Source: Nelumbo lutea
Taxonomy: Eukaryota; Streptophyta; Magnoliopsida; Proteales; Nelumbonaceae
DNA length: 64,000 bases
Assembly (NCBI GenBank): GCA_022828595.1
Contig: JAKGHH010000001.1
Coordinates: forward strand, 122,524,999 to 122,588,998
Reading direction: 5' to 3'
Shown in pieces: positions 44,480-55,302 of this stretch (the stretch's first letter is position 1; each line of letters starts with the position of its first letter). The notes under the pieces were generated by a model. The model searched no databases. It was not told where the DNA came from and saw nothing but the letters and a program-made list of their open reading frames with translations. A program made the translations under genes and the position numbers.

Positions 44480-47376
44480 TGTTATGGACACACCACCCGG
44501 CAACGCATGGCGGCACAGTCATAGGCAGCAGCACACACAGCGGGCCGCCTAGCGGCACGCACCGCCCGGCAGCGCCGCACAGCAGGCTAGTAGCATGCGG
44601 CACATACCGCCCGAGAGGGTGCTGCACGCACACGCCCGACACCACACGACAGCGGCACCATGGCGCACGACACGCACCGCCAGGCAGCAGCGTGCACTGC
44701 ACGGCAGCACGCACCACGCACACGCCGGCACCGCAAGGCAGCGACACCATGAGCCGCGCGCACGCACTGCGCTACAGCAGCACTGCACGCCCGCACGCGC
44801 GGCAGGGCACCAGGAGCCGCGCGCATGCACCCGGTAGCAGTAGAAGAGCGGGGCCCATGCGACAGCTCATAGGGGTGGGCCCATCCTTATCTGAATATGC
44901 CAACTCGCCGCCAGCTTAATCTTATCCCATATCCCTTATCCCTTATCCCTTACCCCTTATCTTATCCTTATCTTATTTTATCTTCTTAAGTAAGAGTTAT
45001 GAGTTTTAGTTTGAGTAGGAAATTAGGAGTTTGAGTTTGAGTTGGATTACCCTAGCCTAGCCGAATCCAACAAGGAACTCTCTTCTGTAATCTCCTATTT
45101 AAGGAGCTACGAATTGAAATAAAGGATTGAGTTTTCCAGTCAAGAAAAGAGTAAGGAGAGTTCGGGTGGTCTCTTGGACAAATCACCCCAAGGGAGAGTT
45201 TGGGTGGTCTCTTGGACAAATCACCCACTAGATAGGCAAAATAGGGTCAGTGCGTAGGACCAAAGGCAAGGGAAGACCAGGGGTTCCTGCCGTGGAACGA
45301 CCCGTGACGCGATCCTACGCTCGGGCCCATAACATCTTGGTATCAGAGCCTACCGTCATGGGGAACAGGAGCCGCTGACTTCCAGGGTCCACGAGCTAGA
45401 GCATAGGCTCGCCGAAACCTGCTTGGAAGTTCGTGAGGTCAAGGATGATGTCCGGGAGCTGCGACGCCTTCTGGAAGAATTTCTCTCCGACAACGAAAGA
45501 AGCTCGGAGGGAACCGCCACCACCAACAGCCATTGTCCGGACAGGGCAGAGATGTCCAGCGAACAGCAGACCGCTGCCCCAACAGCCGCTGTTATTCCAA
45601 AGTACAGCCGGCTGGAATTTCCATCCTACAACGGCGCGGGAGACCCACTGGATGGTTGCACCGCTGCGAACAGTTCTTCCGCAACCAGCGCACTGATGAC
45701 AAAGGACAAGGTCAGCTTGGCCGCGTTCCACTTGACTGAAGAAGCGCAGCTCTGGTTCTACCGAGTGGAGCAGGAGGAACCAGGCCTTAGTTGGGGGCGG
45801 TTCATGTCGTACTGCCTACTTCGGTTCGGACCCCCACTAACAAACAACCCCTTGGGGGAACTCATTAATCTCAAGCAGACCGGCATCGTAGCAAAGTATC
45901 AGCGGGAGTTCCAAACCCTTCTCGCCAGGGCCTCTTCAGTACGACCGAACCAGCAGGTTGATATGTTCACAACGGGTCTAGCCGAACCCCTGAGAGTTGA
46001 TGTAGAGATGCAGAGCCCGCCTAACCTGGTCACAGCAATGAATTTAGCCTGAGCCTTCGAACGCAAACTGCAGATCAGTAGAGGGCCGTTCAGCAGGGGA
46101 TGCGCAGCAGTGGCTTGGACAAATCCGAAGCCTACTGGAGGAGGGTCTTCACTAGCAGACAACAGGGAACCACTCGGAATGGCTTCATATCCAGCAGTCA
46201 GCCCTAAACGGAAGCCACAGACGAGCACCAATTCCAGATCAGCATCCAGTGTGGGGAGCAGCGACGGTACACCCCCTATTAAGCACTTGTCCAGTGCTGA
46301 GATGGCAGAACGCAGGGTGAGGGGGCAATGTTTTAGTTGCGACGAACTCTACTCAGTAGGGCACAGGTGCAAGAGACTTTTCTGCCTCCTGGTGAAACAA
46401 GAGGAAGATGATGATGAAACCCCTCCATGGGAACCCGATCCAAGAGGGCAAAGCCACCCAGGATTCCTTTGAGGGTGTTTTCGACACCCAATTCGAGCTT
46501 GAGGACAAGCTCATAGTCCGGGAGGGGTGTGATGTTATGGACACACCACCCGGCAACGCACTGCGGCGCAGTCATAGGCAGTAGCACACACAGCGGGCCG
46601 CCCAGTAGCACGCACCGCCCGACAGCACCGCACAGTAGGCCGGTAGCATGCGGCACATACCGCCCGAGAGGGTGCTGCGCGCACACGCCCGACACCACAC
46701 GACAGCGGCACCATGGCGCACGACACGCACCGCCAGGCAGCAGCGTGCACTGCACGGCAGCACGCACCACGCACACGCCGGCACCGCAAGGCAGCGACAC
46801 CATGAGCCGCGCGCACGCACTGCGCTGTAGCAGCACTGCACGCCCGCACGCGCGGCAGGGCACCAGGAGCCGCGCGCATGCACCCGGTAGCAGCAGAAGA
46901 GCGGGGCCCACGCGACAGCTCATAGGGGTGGGCCCATCCTTATCTGAATATGCCAACTCGCCGCCAGCTTAATCTTATCCCATATCCCTTATCCCTTATC
47001 CCTTACCCCTTATCTTATCCTTATCTTATTTTATCTTCTTAAGTAAGAGTTATGAGTTTTAGTTTGAGTAGGAAATTAGGAGTTTTAGTTTGAGTTGGAT
47101 TACCCTAGTCTAGCCGAATCCAACAAGGAATTCTCTTTTGTAATCTCCTATTTAAGGAGCTACGAATTAAAGCATTCAGTTTTCCAGCCAAGAAAAGAGT
47201 GAGGAGAGTTTGGGTGGTCTCTTGGACAAATCACCCCAAGGGAGAGTTCGGGTGGTCTCTTGGACAAATCACCCACTAGATAGGCAAAATAGGGTCAGTG
47301 CGTAAGACCAAAGGCAAGGGAAGACCAGGGGTTCCTGCCGTGGAACGACCCGTGACGCGATCCTACGCTCGGGCCC
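44480..47376 (+). mobile_element. TR-GAG type non-autonomous LTR retrotransposon (copy C)
   Basis: LTRs lie at 44480-45334 (TGTTATGGAC...CCCATAACA) and 46533-47376 (lacking the final ATAACA). The primer site TTGGTATCAGAGCC is at 45337-45350 and the purine tract GGGAGGGGTGTGA ends at 46532. The internal region (1198 bp) holds only a gag gene. The right end is clipped and no target duplication is visible, so a few bases were lost. It sits inside a Harbinger transposase. Confidence 0.9.
45355..46472 (+). pseudogene. Gypsy-type gag of the TR-GAG element
   Basis: Coiled-coil-like start HELEHRLAETCLEVREVKDDVRE (in two parts, about 45390-45465), then the Retrotrans_gag core: FPSYNGAGDPLDG, ALMTKDKVSLAAFHLTEEAQLW, LSWGRFMSYCLLRFGP, GIVAKYQREFQTLLARAS, LRVDVEMQSPPNLVTAMNLA, and a zinc knuckle CFSCDELYSVGHRCKRLF (46330-46383). 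One in-frame stop (TGA at about 46051, where the family has Arg) splits the frame. The ATG at 45358 is out of frame by a one-base loss relative to the gag-starch synthase element. The first 80 or so codons are clearly homologous to that element. Confidence 0.88.
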
Positions 47377-47700
47377 TATCAAAATGTGTGATATTAGGCA
47401 ACAGATTTTCGTCGTGAACGTGTTAGGATGAAAAAAGAATGATTCAACCAGGCACATGCAAAGTTAAGAAATGTAATCGAGAGGTTGTTTGGTGTTCTGA
47501 AAGCTCGATTTCCAATTCTTAAATGGATGACACCTTTCAATCTCCCTGTCCAATGGGACATAGTCATTGCATGCTTAGCTATCCACAACTATTTGAGAAG
47601 GGAATCAATAGTTAATACTCTTCAATGAATAGGACAAATCTAATATGCAAGTGCCTAATGAAAATGTAGAAGAAGTAGAGATAGAAGAGCATGACGATGG

Positions 47701-49082
47701 AGAGACACGTCATGGGCAAGCTGATGCATAGTTCATGGCTTCATTGCGAGAGGAAATTGCACAAGAATTATTAAATAGGAACATGCATTGAACTGCTTAC
47801 CTTTGATCCTAATTATGTACTTGAACTATGTAGAGAAAATGTTTATTAGGTGTTCTCCAATAATGTGTGCATGCGAGGCTGGATATATGGAACTTTACAA
47901 GGCTGGGACAAATGAAAATTAGGGAAATTCCATCTTGAAGTTTAGTTTCATTTTGGGTCAAAGCTTCAATAATCAAACAAATTGGTGTTAATGCAACCAG
48001 TCAAGAATCAACCATTATCTTATGCATTGCCAAAATTTTTCAAAGTTTTTTTTGTTCCTGACAATTTTACTAAATGAAGAACCTTGTCTTAACTTTTGTT
48101 TATCTTGGCCATAGGGCTGCAAATGAAAAACCTTAATTTGTGTTTAATTTTGTAGGTTTATATTCATTCTATACAAATATATTGAGCTTTGAAAATTTAG
48201 ATTTGGATATAACCCTATCAGGGTTCAATCCAATTACTTGGCCAAAAATTTTTTAGTGTAGTTAATGCCTTGCCTAGGCATTTTGGAGGCCTATTGCTTA
48301 GGTAAAAAAATTCATAGGTGATTTAGATATGAATGCTTGGATTTGGCTGAACTTATGTCTAGGTATTTAATCAATTATTGTTAACAGAGAGTAGCCTTGC
48401 CCAATTCTGCAATCTATAAAAGATAAGTTTTTGGGATATATATACCATACATTGCAAAGACACTAAAAAACCACTTGTGATGTTAGAATTTGGATCCTCA
48501 ACTCAATTATGATAGGATCAATTTTTTCAAATTTGTCTTGGAAGTGTTTGGATCACAATAAATTGTTAATTGGTGGGAAGCTGATTTGGTATAAGGTCAT
48601 TGACAAACATTAGAGGAGTTCTCCATACTTAAGATGTTTTGGTATGTAGGCAGGTGGCTGAATCAATATTTCACTATGATATATAGAAGGTATCAATCAT
48701 TAGTTTTTTGTCTGATCAAATTCTTAAGAAGATTCATGGCTGAATCAATTACAAATTGATTACAATTACAAATTAACCTTTTTATCTGCCATAGATGTCC
48801 TGTTAGAAATGTCATTAATATGCTATTCTCTATCCATATCCTCCTTGGTAAATTAGAGTTTCTATGCCGATTGGTTTTCATATCTATTTGATATTGGATG
48901 GGTTGATTTGAGTTACAAAAGATTTTGGTTGATACTTGGATAATATGGATTTGTTGGCATTTGAATTAATTCTGTAGTTTTTCCCATTCTTTAAGTGCAA
49001 TTTACTTTTCATTTGGTATTTTGAGATATTTTGAGATTTCTAAACTAAAAGAACTGTTTTTGCGAATGATTCTTGATTTCAG
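47701..49082. other. AT-rich stretch, no gene recognised
   Basis: The beginning holds the end of the transposase (to about 47790). The rest shows no domain. A candidate Helitron 5' start (A|TCTATAAAAG) lies at about 48411 but is not distinctive. Confidence 0.35.
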
Positions 49083-49241
49083 GTTATTTTCTTTATAAAT
49101 TCTGATGCTTGGACCTTTGTATTGGACTCAAGTCTTTACATTAACTGCATGCCTCAAGGGACTATTGTTGCCTCTCAACTCTACAACCAAGATTCGGTTA
49201 AACTTGTTCTTTTCCCAACCAAGACCCTTGATATATGGGAA
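49083..49241 (+). pseudogene. Orphan exon-like segment of unknown origin, probably carried by a Helitron
   Basis: A 53-codon frame lies between a good acceptor (CTTGATTTCAG) and a good donor (GAAG|GTATGC). The peptide includes INSDAWTFVLDSSLYINCMP and VASQLYNQDSVKLVLFPTKT, has protein-like composition and no stop. I do not recognise the family. No neighbouring exon of the same gene was found. The Helitron 3' terminus 210 bases downstream makes exon capture a reasonable explanation. Confidence 0.45.
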
Positions 49242-49423
49242 GGTATGCTTAATATTTTTGACATAATTGCATGAATCTACTCCATATGTGCTTATTGATA
49301 TGAGAGAAAAAAATAAACAGATTCACCATTCATCATGGGCTTTTAATGCATTAAAAATACTTAAATTCAAGCATAGCACATTGGTAAGTTCTATACCTGG
49401 TTATGGTTAGCCGTTCACTGGTT

Positions 49424-49456
49424 TTCCCCATGCATCGCACGAGCCATTCTACTAGT
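49424..49456 (+). mobile_element. Helitron 3' terminus
   Basis: A short hairpin (CCCCATGCATCGCACGAGC, imperfect, 49426-49444) lies a few bases before CTAG (49452-49455), followed by T. This is the classic 3' end of plant Helitrons (hairpin, then CTRR, insertion between A and T). The 5' TC end was not securely located. Confidence 0.7.
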
Positions 49457-49633
49457 ATTATAATAAAATAGAATTCAGATTTTAGTCAAATCAGATAGGG
49501 TCAAATCTGAATAAGATCTGATTATTAATCGGATGTAAATTGTAACATCTGAATCCGATCTGATTATATAAATAGATCATTCAAATATGAGATAATCAGA
49601 TCAGATGTTGAATCAGGCCTCAGATTTTCTAAC

Positions 49634-50700
49634 TGTAGGTGTAAGGCTTGGGTGTAGGTGATCTCTTTGAAAGACAGAGAAATGTCTCATGAGTATAGGA
49701 ATGAGGATCTTTGGGTTAAGGGTGCAGGAAGAATGGGAGAACTCGAGGTGTACTCGGGAGTGCTAGGTAATAGATGCTTGGGATTCGATGAATTCTAATA
49801 CGAGGGGGGATCTCTATTTATGGAGGAGATCCTGAGATCCTAAAAGGTAGGAGATGAGGATATTCGCTTCGTATCGGGGAAGGGAATATTTGATTCGCCG
49901 CCAATTATTGGATGTGCTAATGGGGTATCGCCACGTGTCTCATGAGGATCTTCTCAAGGATTTGCTTTCCTTATCCTTGAGATCTCTCATTACTCACGTG
50001 TGCTACTACCTTTTTGCGCATTATAACTAATCCTATGTGGCATCGGTGACATCACCGTTCGGAGGTTGGCATTCCGTCGATTCCATGTGGCAGCTCGCAA
50101 GTTCCTTTGCTATTGTGGGTCCGTGGGCCTCGCCATGGGCTTGGCCTATGTCCCTTTTGACCCATCATCACAAGTGGGCTTGCGGGCTGTGAGTTCATCG
50201 CATGCCTTAGCGGGCGTAGTTTCATCGCACACTCAGGTGGGCTTGGGACCCTTGGATGGGTATGGTTGTGGTTTCTATAGGTTTGGACGCTGACTAGACT
50301 CAGTGAACCGTGGATTTGTCATAGTTTTGCGATATGTATTGCGAGTTCATCGTAGAAGTGATGGTGTGTTGCGGATTCATCGCAACATAGGGGTTGATTG
50401 CGACCTGCTCGCATGTGCTTCCATGGTGTTAATCCTGATGCCTAAGTGTTTTCTAAGAGTATGGATGAGTGATGCATACCTACTCTAAATATCATTTGAG
50501 AGGCATAATTGAAGCTCAACCCAAACCCAACTTACCCGTAATTGTTATGATACTCGGCATCCAAATTTCATATATCAAATGTTCAAAGTATTATATATAG
50601 TTATGATTCTAGCTTTATAGTACTTTTTTCTGTCTTTCGGTGATAGTAACGGTAGAAGGGTTTCTAACATTTAAACCCATACAAATCCCCCAACACTTCT
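49634..50700. repeat. Possible solo LTR or other inserted element
   Basis: A GC-richer block (about 49900-50420) with repeated TCATCGCA motifs lies between direct repeats TTTCTAAC (49626-49633 and 50661-50668). On the minus strand a TGTTGGGGGATTTGTATGGG start at 50695 looks LTR-like. Ends and duplication do not agree with a single model. Confidence 0.35.
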
Positions 50701-51130
50701 TATTTGGCACTTCGGTAACCTTGAAAATCAATACATATCCTATGATATGGTATGATGAGTATTGCATATATCATTATTAAATTAAATATAAAATATTAGA
50801 GTATTATATTATTAGGGAACAAGTTTGCAAGCCAAATCATATACTGACATTCCCTATATATACGCCCATGGCATTTTAGGATAACAAACTAGTTTGGATT
50901 GAAAAAGAGTCTTTGAATTCCTCTCTCCACCCTAGCTATATTCATGGAAACACAAATTCAGCCCCAAGGCTCAGTTTGGATGGAGTTAAATATCTAGAGT
51001 GCAAAATCTTGTGTTTTGTATGTATTTGTACTCTTTTCAAATTAAGACTAAAATGCTTTGCCATATGTGCAAAATAATCCTACTTTTATGATCAATTTTT
51101 ATATTAAAATTTTAAAATTTTGAACAACTA
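50701..51130. other. AT-rich intergenic stretch
   Basis: No gene, repeat or signal recognised. Confidence 0.5.
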
Positions 51131-51132
51131 GT

Positions 51133-51330
51133 GCCTGTTTGGGACATTTTCATCGGGACCCCAAATGAAAATACCATAAGCTATATTTGGTGAAAATTCA
51201 TAAAGCCAATATAGGCTTTCCAAATGTCAGAACTGCGACTGAAGTATTAAGCCACTCTGAATAGCTTCTCTGGAACACACAGTTGCTCAACCACCACAGC
51301 TCAGGTAAACACAATGCACCCCAAACAGGC
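51133..51330. mobile_element. Small MITE-like element
   Basis: Inverted ends GCCTGTTTGGG (51133-51143) and CCCCAAACAGGC (51319-51330), 198 bp. Target duplication not clear. Confidence 0.55.
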
Positions 51331-52048
51331 TCCTAATACTAGTTTTCCAAAATCACCAATACAAAAGTACAATATGTATAATATGTATGAAATTGAGCAT
51401 TTGAAAAATCGAGCCAGTCCCTTATTAACTTTTAACCATATTATTAACAATATGATCTTACTTGAAATGAGTTTAATATTATGCATCATGAATAAAATGA
51501 ATTGAAGACAATTGTTTGAGAATTGAATACAGGATCTTTTAGCAAGACCGATGTGGTAAGACTTGGGTAAGAACATTTTTTGTCATATGGTCATGGATCG
51601 AACAATTTGACTGTTCAACTCTCTCATGTAAAAAAAAAAAAAACATGAAAATAAAAATAGAAATCGTTCTAGATTATGTATTATAAGGCTATTTTACATC
51701 AAAATGAGCTTAATTATAAAACTTATAAATACATATTTAATAGATTTGACCAAGTCAATATTTACAAGAACTAAGTTCTAGGTTGATTTTGTTTGATTCA
51801 AATGGTTCAACTATCCAATTTGATCTAGATTTGACAACATTAAGTAAAAATGCAATATATATTGAACCAATGTTAAATGGAATGAATTAATATTGCATCT
51901 CATATTTAGTTGTAGACAAACGGGTCCTATTTTTGCAGCCCTAGATTATGCGGTGAAGAAAATCATGAGTTGTAAAAACCCTTTGTTTGCTAGCTAGATA
52001 AGAATTTGTAGTGGAATCGGCAGAATGATCCGAATCTTAATAGTCTAA

Positions 52049-52350
52049 GGGGCAGTTTGGTAAGGGCTGAAGCAGCTGAATTGAATGTCATTACTTTGTC
52101 TTTTAGTACATAAAATAATCAAGTGATCAAATGTTTAAATGCATAGCAATCAAACCCAACTTCAGTTTCAGCCATTAAGGAAATCACAACCTCCTCTGGG
52201 GTTGTTCGAAAACAGCTGAAGATGCTGAACTGTAAAGTTTATTGCTTTCTTTTTAAGTGAATTTTTTTTAAGGAGGTTGGGCTCCTTAATGCCTGAAACT
52301 GAAGTGGGTGGATCACTGTATCCTTCAAAACTTTATTATTTAATTATTTT
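52049..52350. mobile_element. Two adjoining copies of a GCTGAAG..CTTAATG MITE-like repeat
   Basis: GGGGCAGTTTGGTAAGGGCTGAAGCAGCTGAA (52049, in two parts) and GGGGTTGTTCGAAAACAGCTGAAGATGCTGAA (52197) start two similar units. The second continues TTATTGCTTTCTTTTTAA..CCTTAATGCCTGAAACTGAAG like the copy at 54092. Confidence 0.55.
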
Positions 52351-52373
52351 AGCAATTAAAAATATAAATCACT

Positions 52374-52746
52374 AAGGGGGCATTCTACAACACGAGTGTG
52401 TTTGTTTTTGGAATTGACACATCAGCAAAAAAAATGAAAACATGTTCTCAAGTTCTCTTTTTGTTTTCAAAAGGAAAAACAAGTTGGTTTTTAAAACAAA
52501 AACAATTTTTTTTAGCATAGATATCACATGATTTATGGAGCATGAAGTTGAATAATCAGATGAAAACATGTTTTTGAAGTCGGATTCAAAAACATGTTTT
52601 TTGTTTTAATTCTGAAAACAGAAAACAAACACATAACCAAGAACATGTTTCTCGTGTTTCTGTTTTGAGAAATAATCTATTTTCAAACCAGATGGTTTTG
52701 ATTTATTTTTAAAACTCACAACAAGAAAAACAATATGACCCCTTAC
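52374..52746. mobile_element. MITE-like element rich in AAACATGTTTT motifs
   Basis: The ends TAAGGGGGCAT and the complement of ATGACCCCTTA form an 11-bp inverted repeat with one mismatch. The interior has paired ACATGTTTT/GAAAACA tracts. Confidence 0.5.
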
Positions 52747-53142
52747 ATTGCAAGTCTGCAACCCTCTGTGTGTGAGTGTGGGGCACAATATTAGTTAAAA
52801 TTTTACCATTACACCTCTACAATCCAAATACACTTCAAGTGGGCTTTTTCAATTGCTGGTTTGCCACATCTCCTCTCCTTGCAAACTATGGTATATTATA
52901 TGCAATCATGTTGGCCAATAAAATAAAAAAGGAACTCCATACAATGTTTCTGCTGATCGCTTTGTTGGGATCCAATGCCAAGACTGACTTTAAAAGATCT
53001 AAGCAATTATATTCAAATTGCACTGATCTTAATTCAACCGTGAGATGAGCACACTCACAAATTAGCGATCCACATATCAGATTTTAAGCCCAGGCCCACC
53101 AGTTTAAGTTAGGCCCAACATTTCTTTACGTTAATAACTTAG

Positions 53143-53396
53143 GAGCTGTTTGACAAGTCTCTGCACTTTTTGGAGCTTATTGTGATCTGCCATGTTGTTA
53201 AATGAAAGATTTTAGGAGTGAAAAGATAAACTTCCTGATTTTTGGCCGTTTTAGGTTTTGTATGAATTCTCTGAGATGCAGGTATTTCTGGCTTCCTGTC
53301 TTTCATTGCCAAAATAGGAAAAAAAAAAAGTCTTCCAAACTTTGAAAAACCCCAAACACCATGTGAGAAGACTTGCCAAACACTCCTTTAATATCC
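53143..53396. mobile_element. MITE of the GTTTGRCAAGTCT family, copy 1
   Basis: Inverted ends GGAGCTGTTTGACAAGTCT and (complement) GGAGTGTTTGGCAAGTCT, about 250 bp. The same end sequence occurs at 60437-60655. Confidence 0.7.
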
Positions 53397-54091
53397 AAAA
53401 TTTTACTTTTTAATAGAGATGATGTGTATGGTGCATTTTCTTTCTTAAATACAAGATCCATCTGATCCGTTGGGAATTTCCAAATAAACCAAAGCAAAAG
53501 CTGGGGCACAGAAGGATTTATGTCAATCTGGCCTAACCAATGGTCAACAAACAGCAACCAAATCTCAATTAGGTAAACACAATAGTAATTGTGATAAGGT
53601 TGTTGTCACTAATCAACCAAGAAATTAAAGTTTTTTTTTTTTTTTTCTTTTAAGTATGAGGAGACTTTAGCAAAGTTTTCCAAACTTGTCCCAGTAGAAT
53701 AAGAAAAAGGGGAAAGAGAAAAAAGGAAGTCCAGTTGTTGAATTTATGGGTGCATGGTTAATTAATTAATTGGATGCTGCAAATAAATAGAGGGAAGATA
53801 TACTCACACCAGGCTCAGGGGATCTGTCTCAACTCTCAACCATACTTTATCTCAAACGGACAACAAAAATGAATTGTTTAAACCTAGTAGTGCGTCTCTT
53901 TATTCTCCACTCACTGTCCTTTCAGTGGTATTTGGTGGGTTGTCGTTGTCTTTAGGGATAATTGGAAGCACTACCCATCTATAAAGCTATTTGATGCTTA
54001 CCCGGATTTTCTTTTAACACGGCCTGACAAAACGAATTCCTACTCATCAACCATCCACTCCAATGCCACCATTTTTTTAGCCAGCACTTTT
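53397..54091. other. Intergenic stretch
   Basis: A T18 run lies at 53631-53648. No gene recognised. Confidence 0.45.
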
Positions 54092-54310
54092 GAGGGGCTG
54101 TTTGATAGCAGCTGAAGGTGTTAAAACTGAAAGGCTTATTGCTTTGTCTTTTAATGAATAAGTTTTTAAGAAAGTTGTTAGTTGCTTAATGACTGAAATT
54201 GAAGTTGTTTAGACCATTATATCTTTAAAAATTTTGTCATCTGATTATTTTATTCACAAAAAGACAAAATAGTGTAATTCAGTTTAGCAACTTCAATTGT
54301 CATGCTTCTC
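54092..54310. mobile_element. MITE-like repeat related to 52197-52350
   Basis: GGGGCTGTTTGATAGCAGCTGAAGG, then TTATTGCTTTGTCTTTTAATG and GCTTAATGACTGAAATTGAAG in the same order as the 52.2 kb copy. Confidence 0.6.
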
Positions 54311-55302
54311 TTTATTATATATAAATTTAAGTGGTTTTGTACTCTTAATACTAGTATAAGAAGAGCCACTCTTTGGCTCATTAAGATGACCAAATTAATC
54401 AGCCCTATTTATCAACTGGGTGTCTCCAAAAGAAGCTAAAGCAAGCATGGACCAGAAGGCTAGAGTTCATTTGTGCATGCCAGTTTTTGGTGCATCAATA
54501 GTGGGTAGTTCTGATCTCCTAAAAATATATAAGCAGGGTGAGGGCTGATGAGAGGGCATCCACAGTTAGTGTAGCCCCGTATCTAATATAGACAATCGTC
54601 TTATTAGAAAATAATGAAATACCTATTAAGAGACTTTACCTAATAATTTAAGCTTTTAGGTTGAATAGTTCATTGAGATGAGATGGTATCAAAGCTTGTT
54701 TGGCCAAGTGGTCTAAGTGTTTAATCCTCATCACCCTTATTATAGTAATTACATTTCAAAAAAGGTATGAGTGGGCTTATGCTTGTCTAATGCTTAAAGC
54801 CCGATGGGTTTTGGGGAGGAGGCGTAAATACCTATTTTAGGACCTCAGTTTCAGTTACAAGCTTAATAAGAGAGAAGCAGAATTTAGGACCTCAACTTTG
54901 TCCTATGTTTGGTTTGGTATAACATGAGAGAGAAACATAATTTTGAGGGCATTTGCATAATTTCCAATTTTCTATTGGGAGTTTATGAATCCGAGTCAGC
55001 ATGTCTTTTAAAGTTTAATTTTTTAAATAATAATTATATAAATGCACTACCTTCTTAATTAGAGCTGGTGCCCCAACAAACATAAAGCGGTCTCCTTCAT
55101 CTTTCCGTTCTGAATTTTAAACTACAAAGCATAGAAGATTGAGTTGTCTCTCATAAACTTTCAATTTTCAATTCCATTCCTGAGGCTGCCACTAATGAGT
55201 AAAAGTTATTTAAAATGTACCAAGGGATCATCTTTTCCTGTCTTGATTCTTTACTTAGACGAGAGCTGAGTAGCTAGATCAAAGTCGCTTAATGTGGGTA
55301 TC
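54311..55302. promoter_or_regulatory. Upstream region of the CIF gene
   Basis: Non-coding. A box A-like TGGCCAAGTGGTCTAAG at about 54698 has no box B partner. An upstream ATG at 55292 overlaps the CIF start out of frame and could lower translation. No TATA box can be chosen with confidence. Confidence 0.35.

Larger units (their letters stand above)
43741..47700 (+). pseudogene. PIF/Harbinger transposase gene, interrupted by a TR-GAG retrotransposon
   Basis: Pieces in order: an N-terminal part ISVEEKMAMFLLCLSHNE (about 43806) and SREMICPTTFDPNPNIPGHH (about 43950), an intron 44036-44139, and the DDE domain with DGTLVHAVVPSEKQLTYRGRGG..QNVLAICDFNMVFTYVYVGWEGTTYDARVL (44140-44320, in two parts). 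Then come an intron or gap, DKFD..HKQVPSLRC (about 44415), the retrotransposon 44480-47376, and finally YQNV...DFRRERVRMK, HAKLRNVIERLFGVLKARFP and IVIACLAIHNYLRRES (47380-47605). A C-terminal acidic tail follows to about 47790. Stops (for example after GGK) and missing residues before DGT show decay. The family is the DDE_Tnp_4 transposase of PIF/Harbinger elements. Its terminal repeats were not found. Confidence 0.85.

Noticed and set aside
54695..54760. tRNA or SINE candidate from TGGCCAAGTGGTCTAAG
   Set aside because: No box B, no cloverleaf and no tail.
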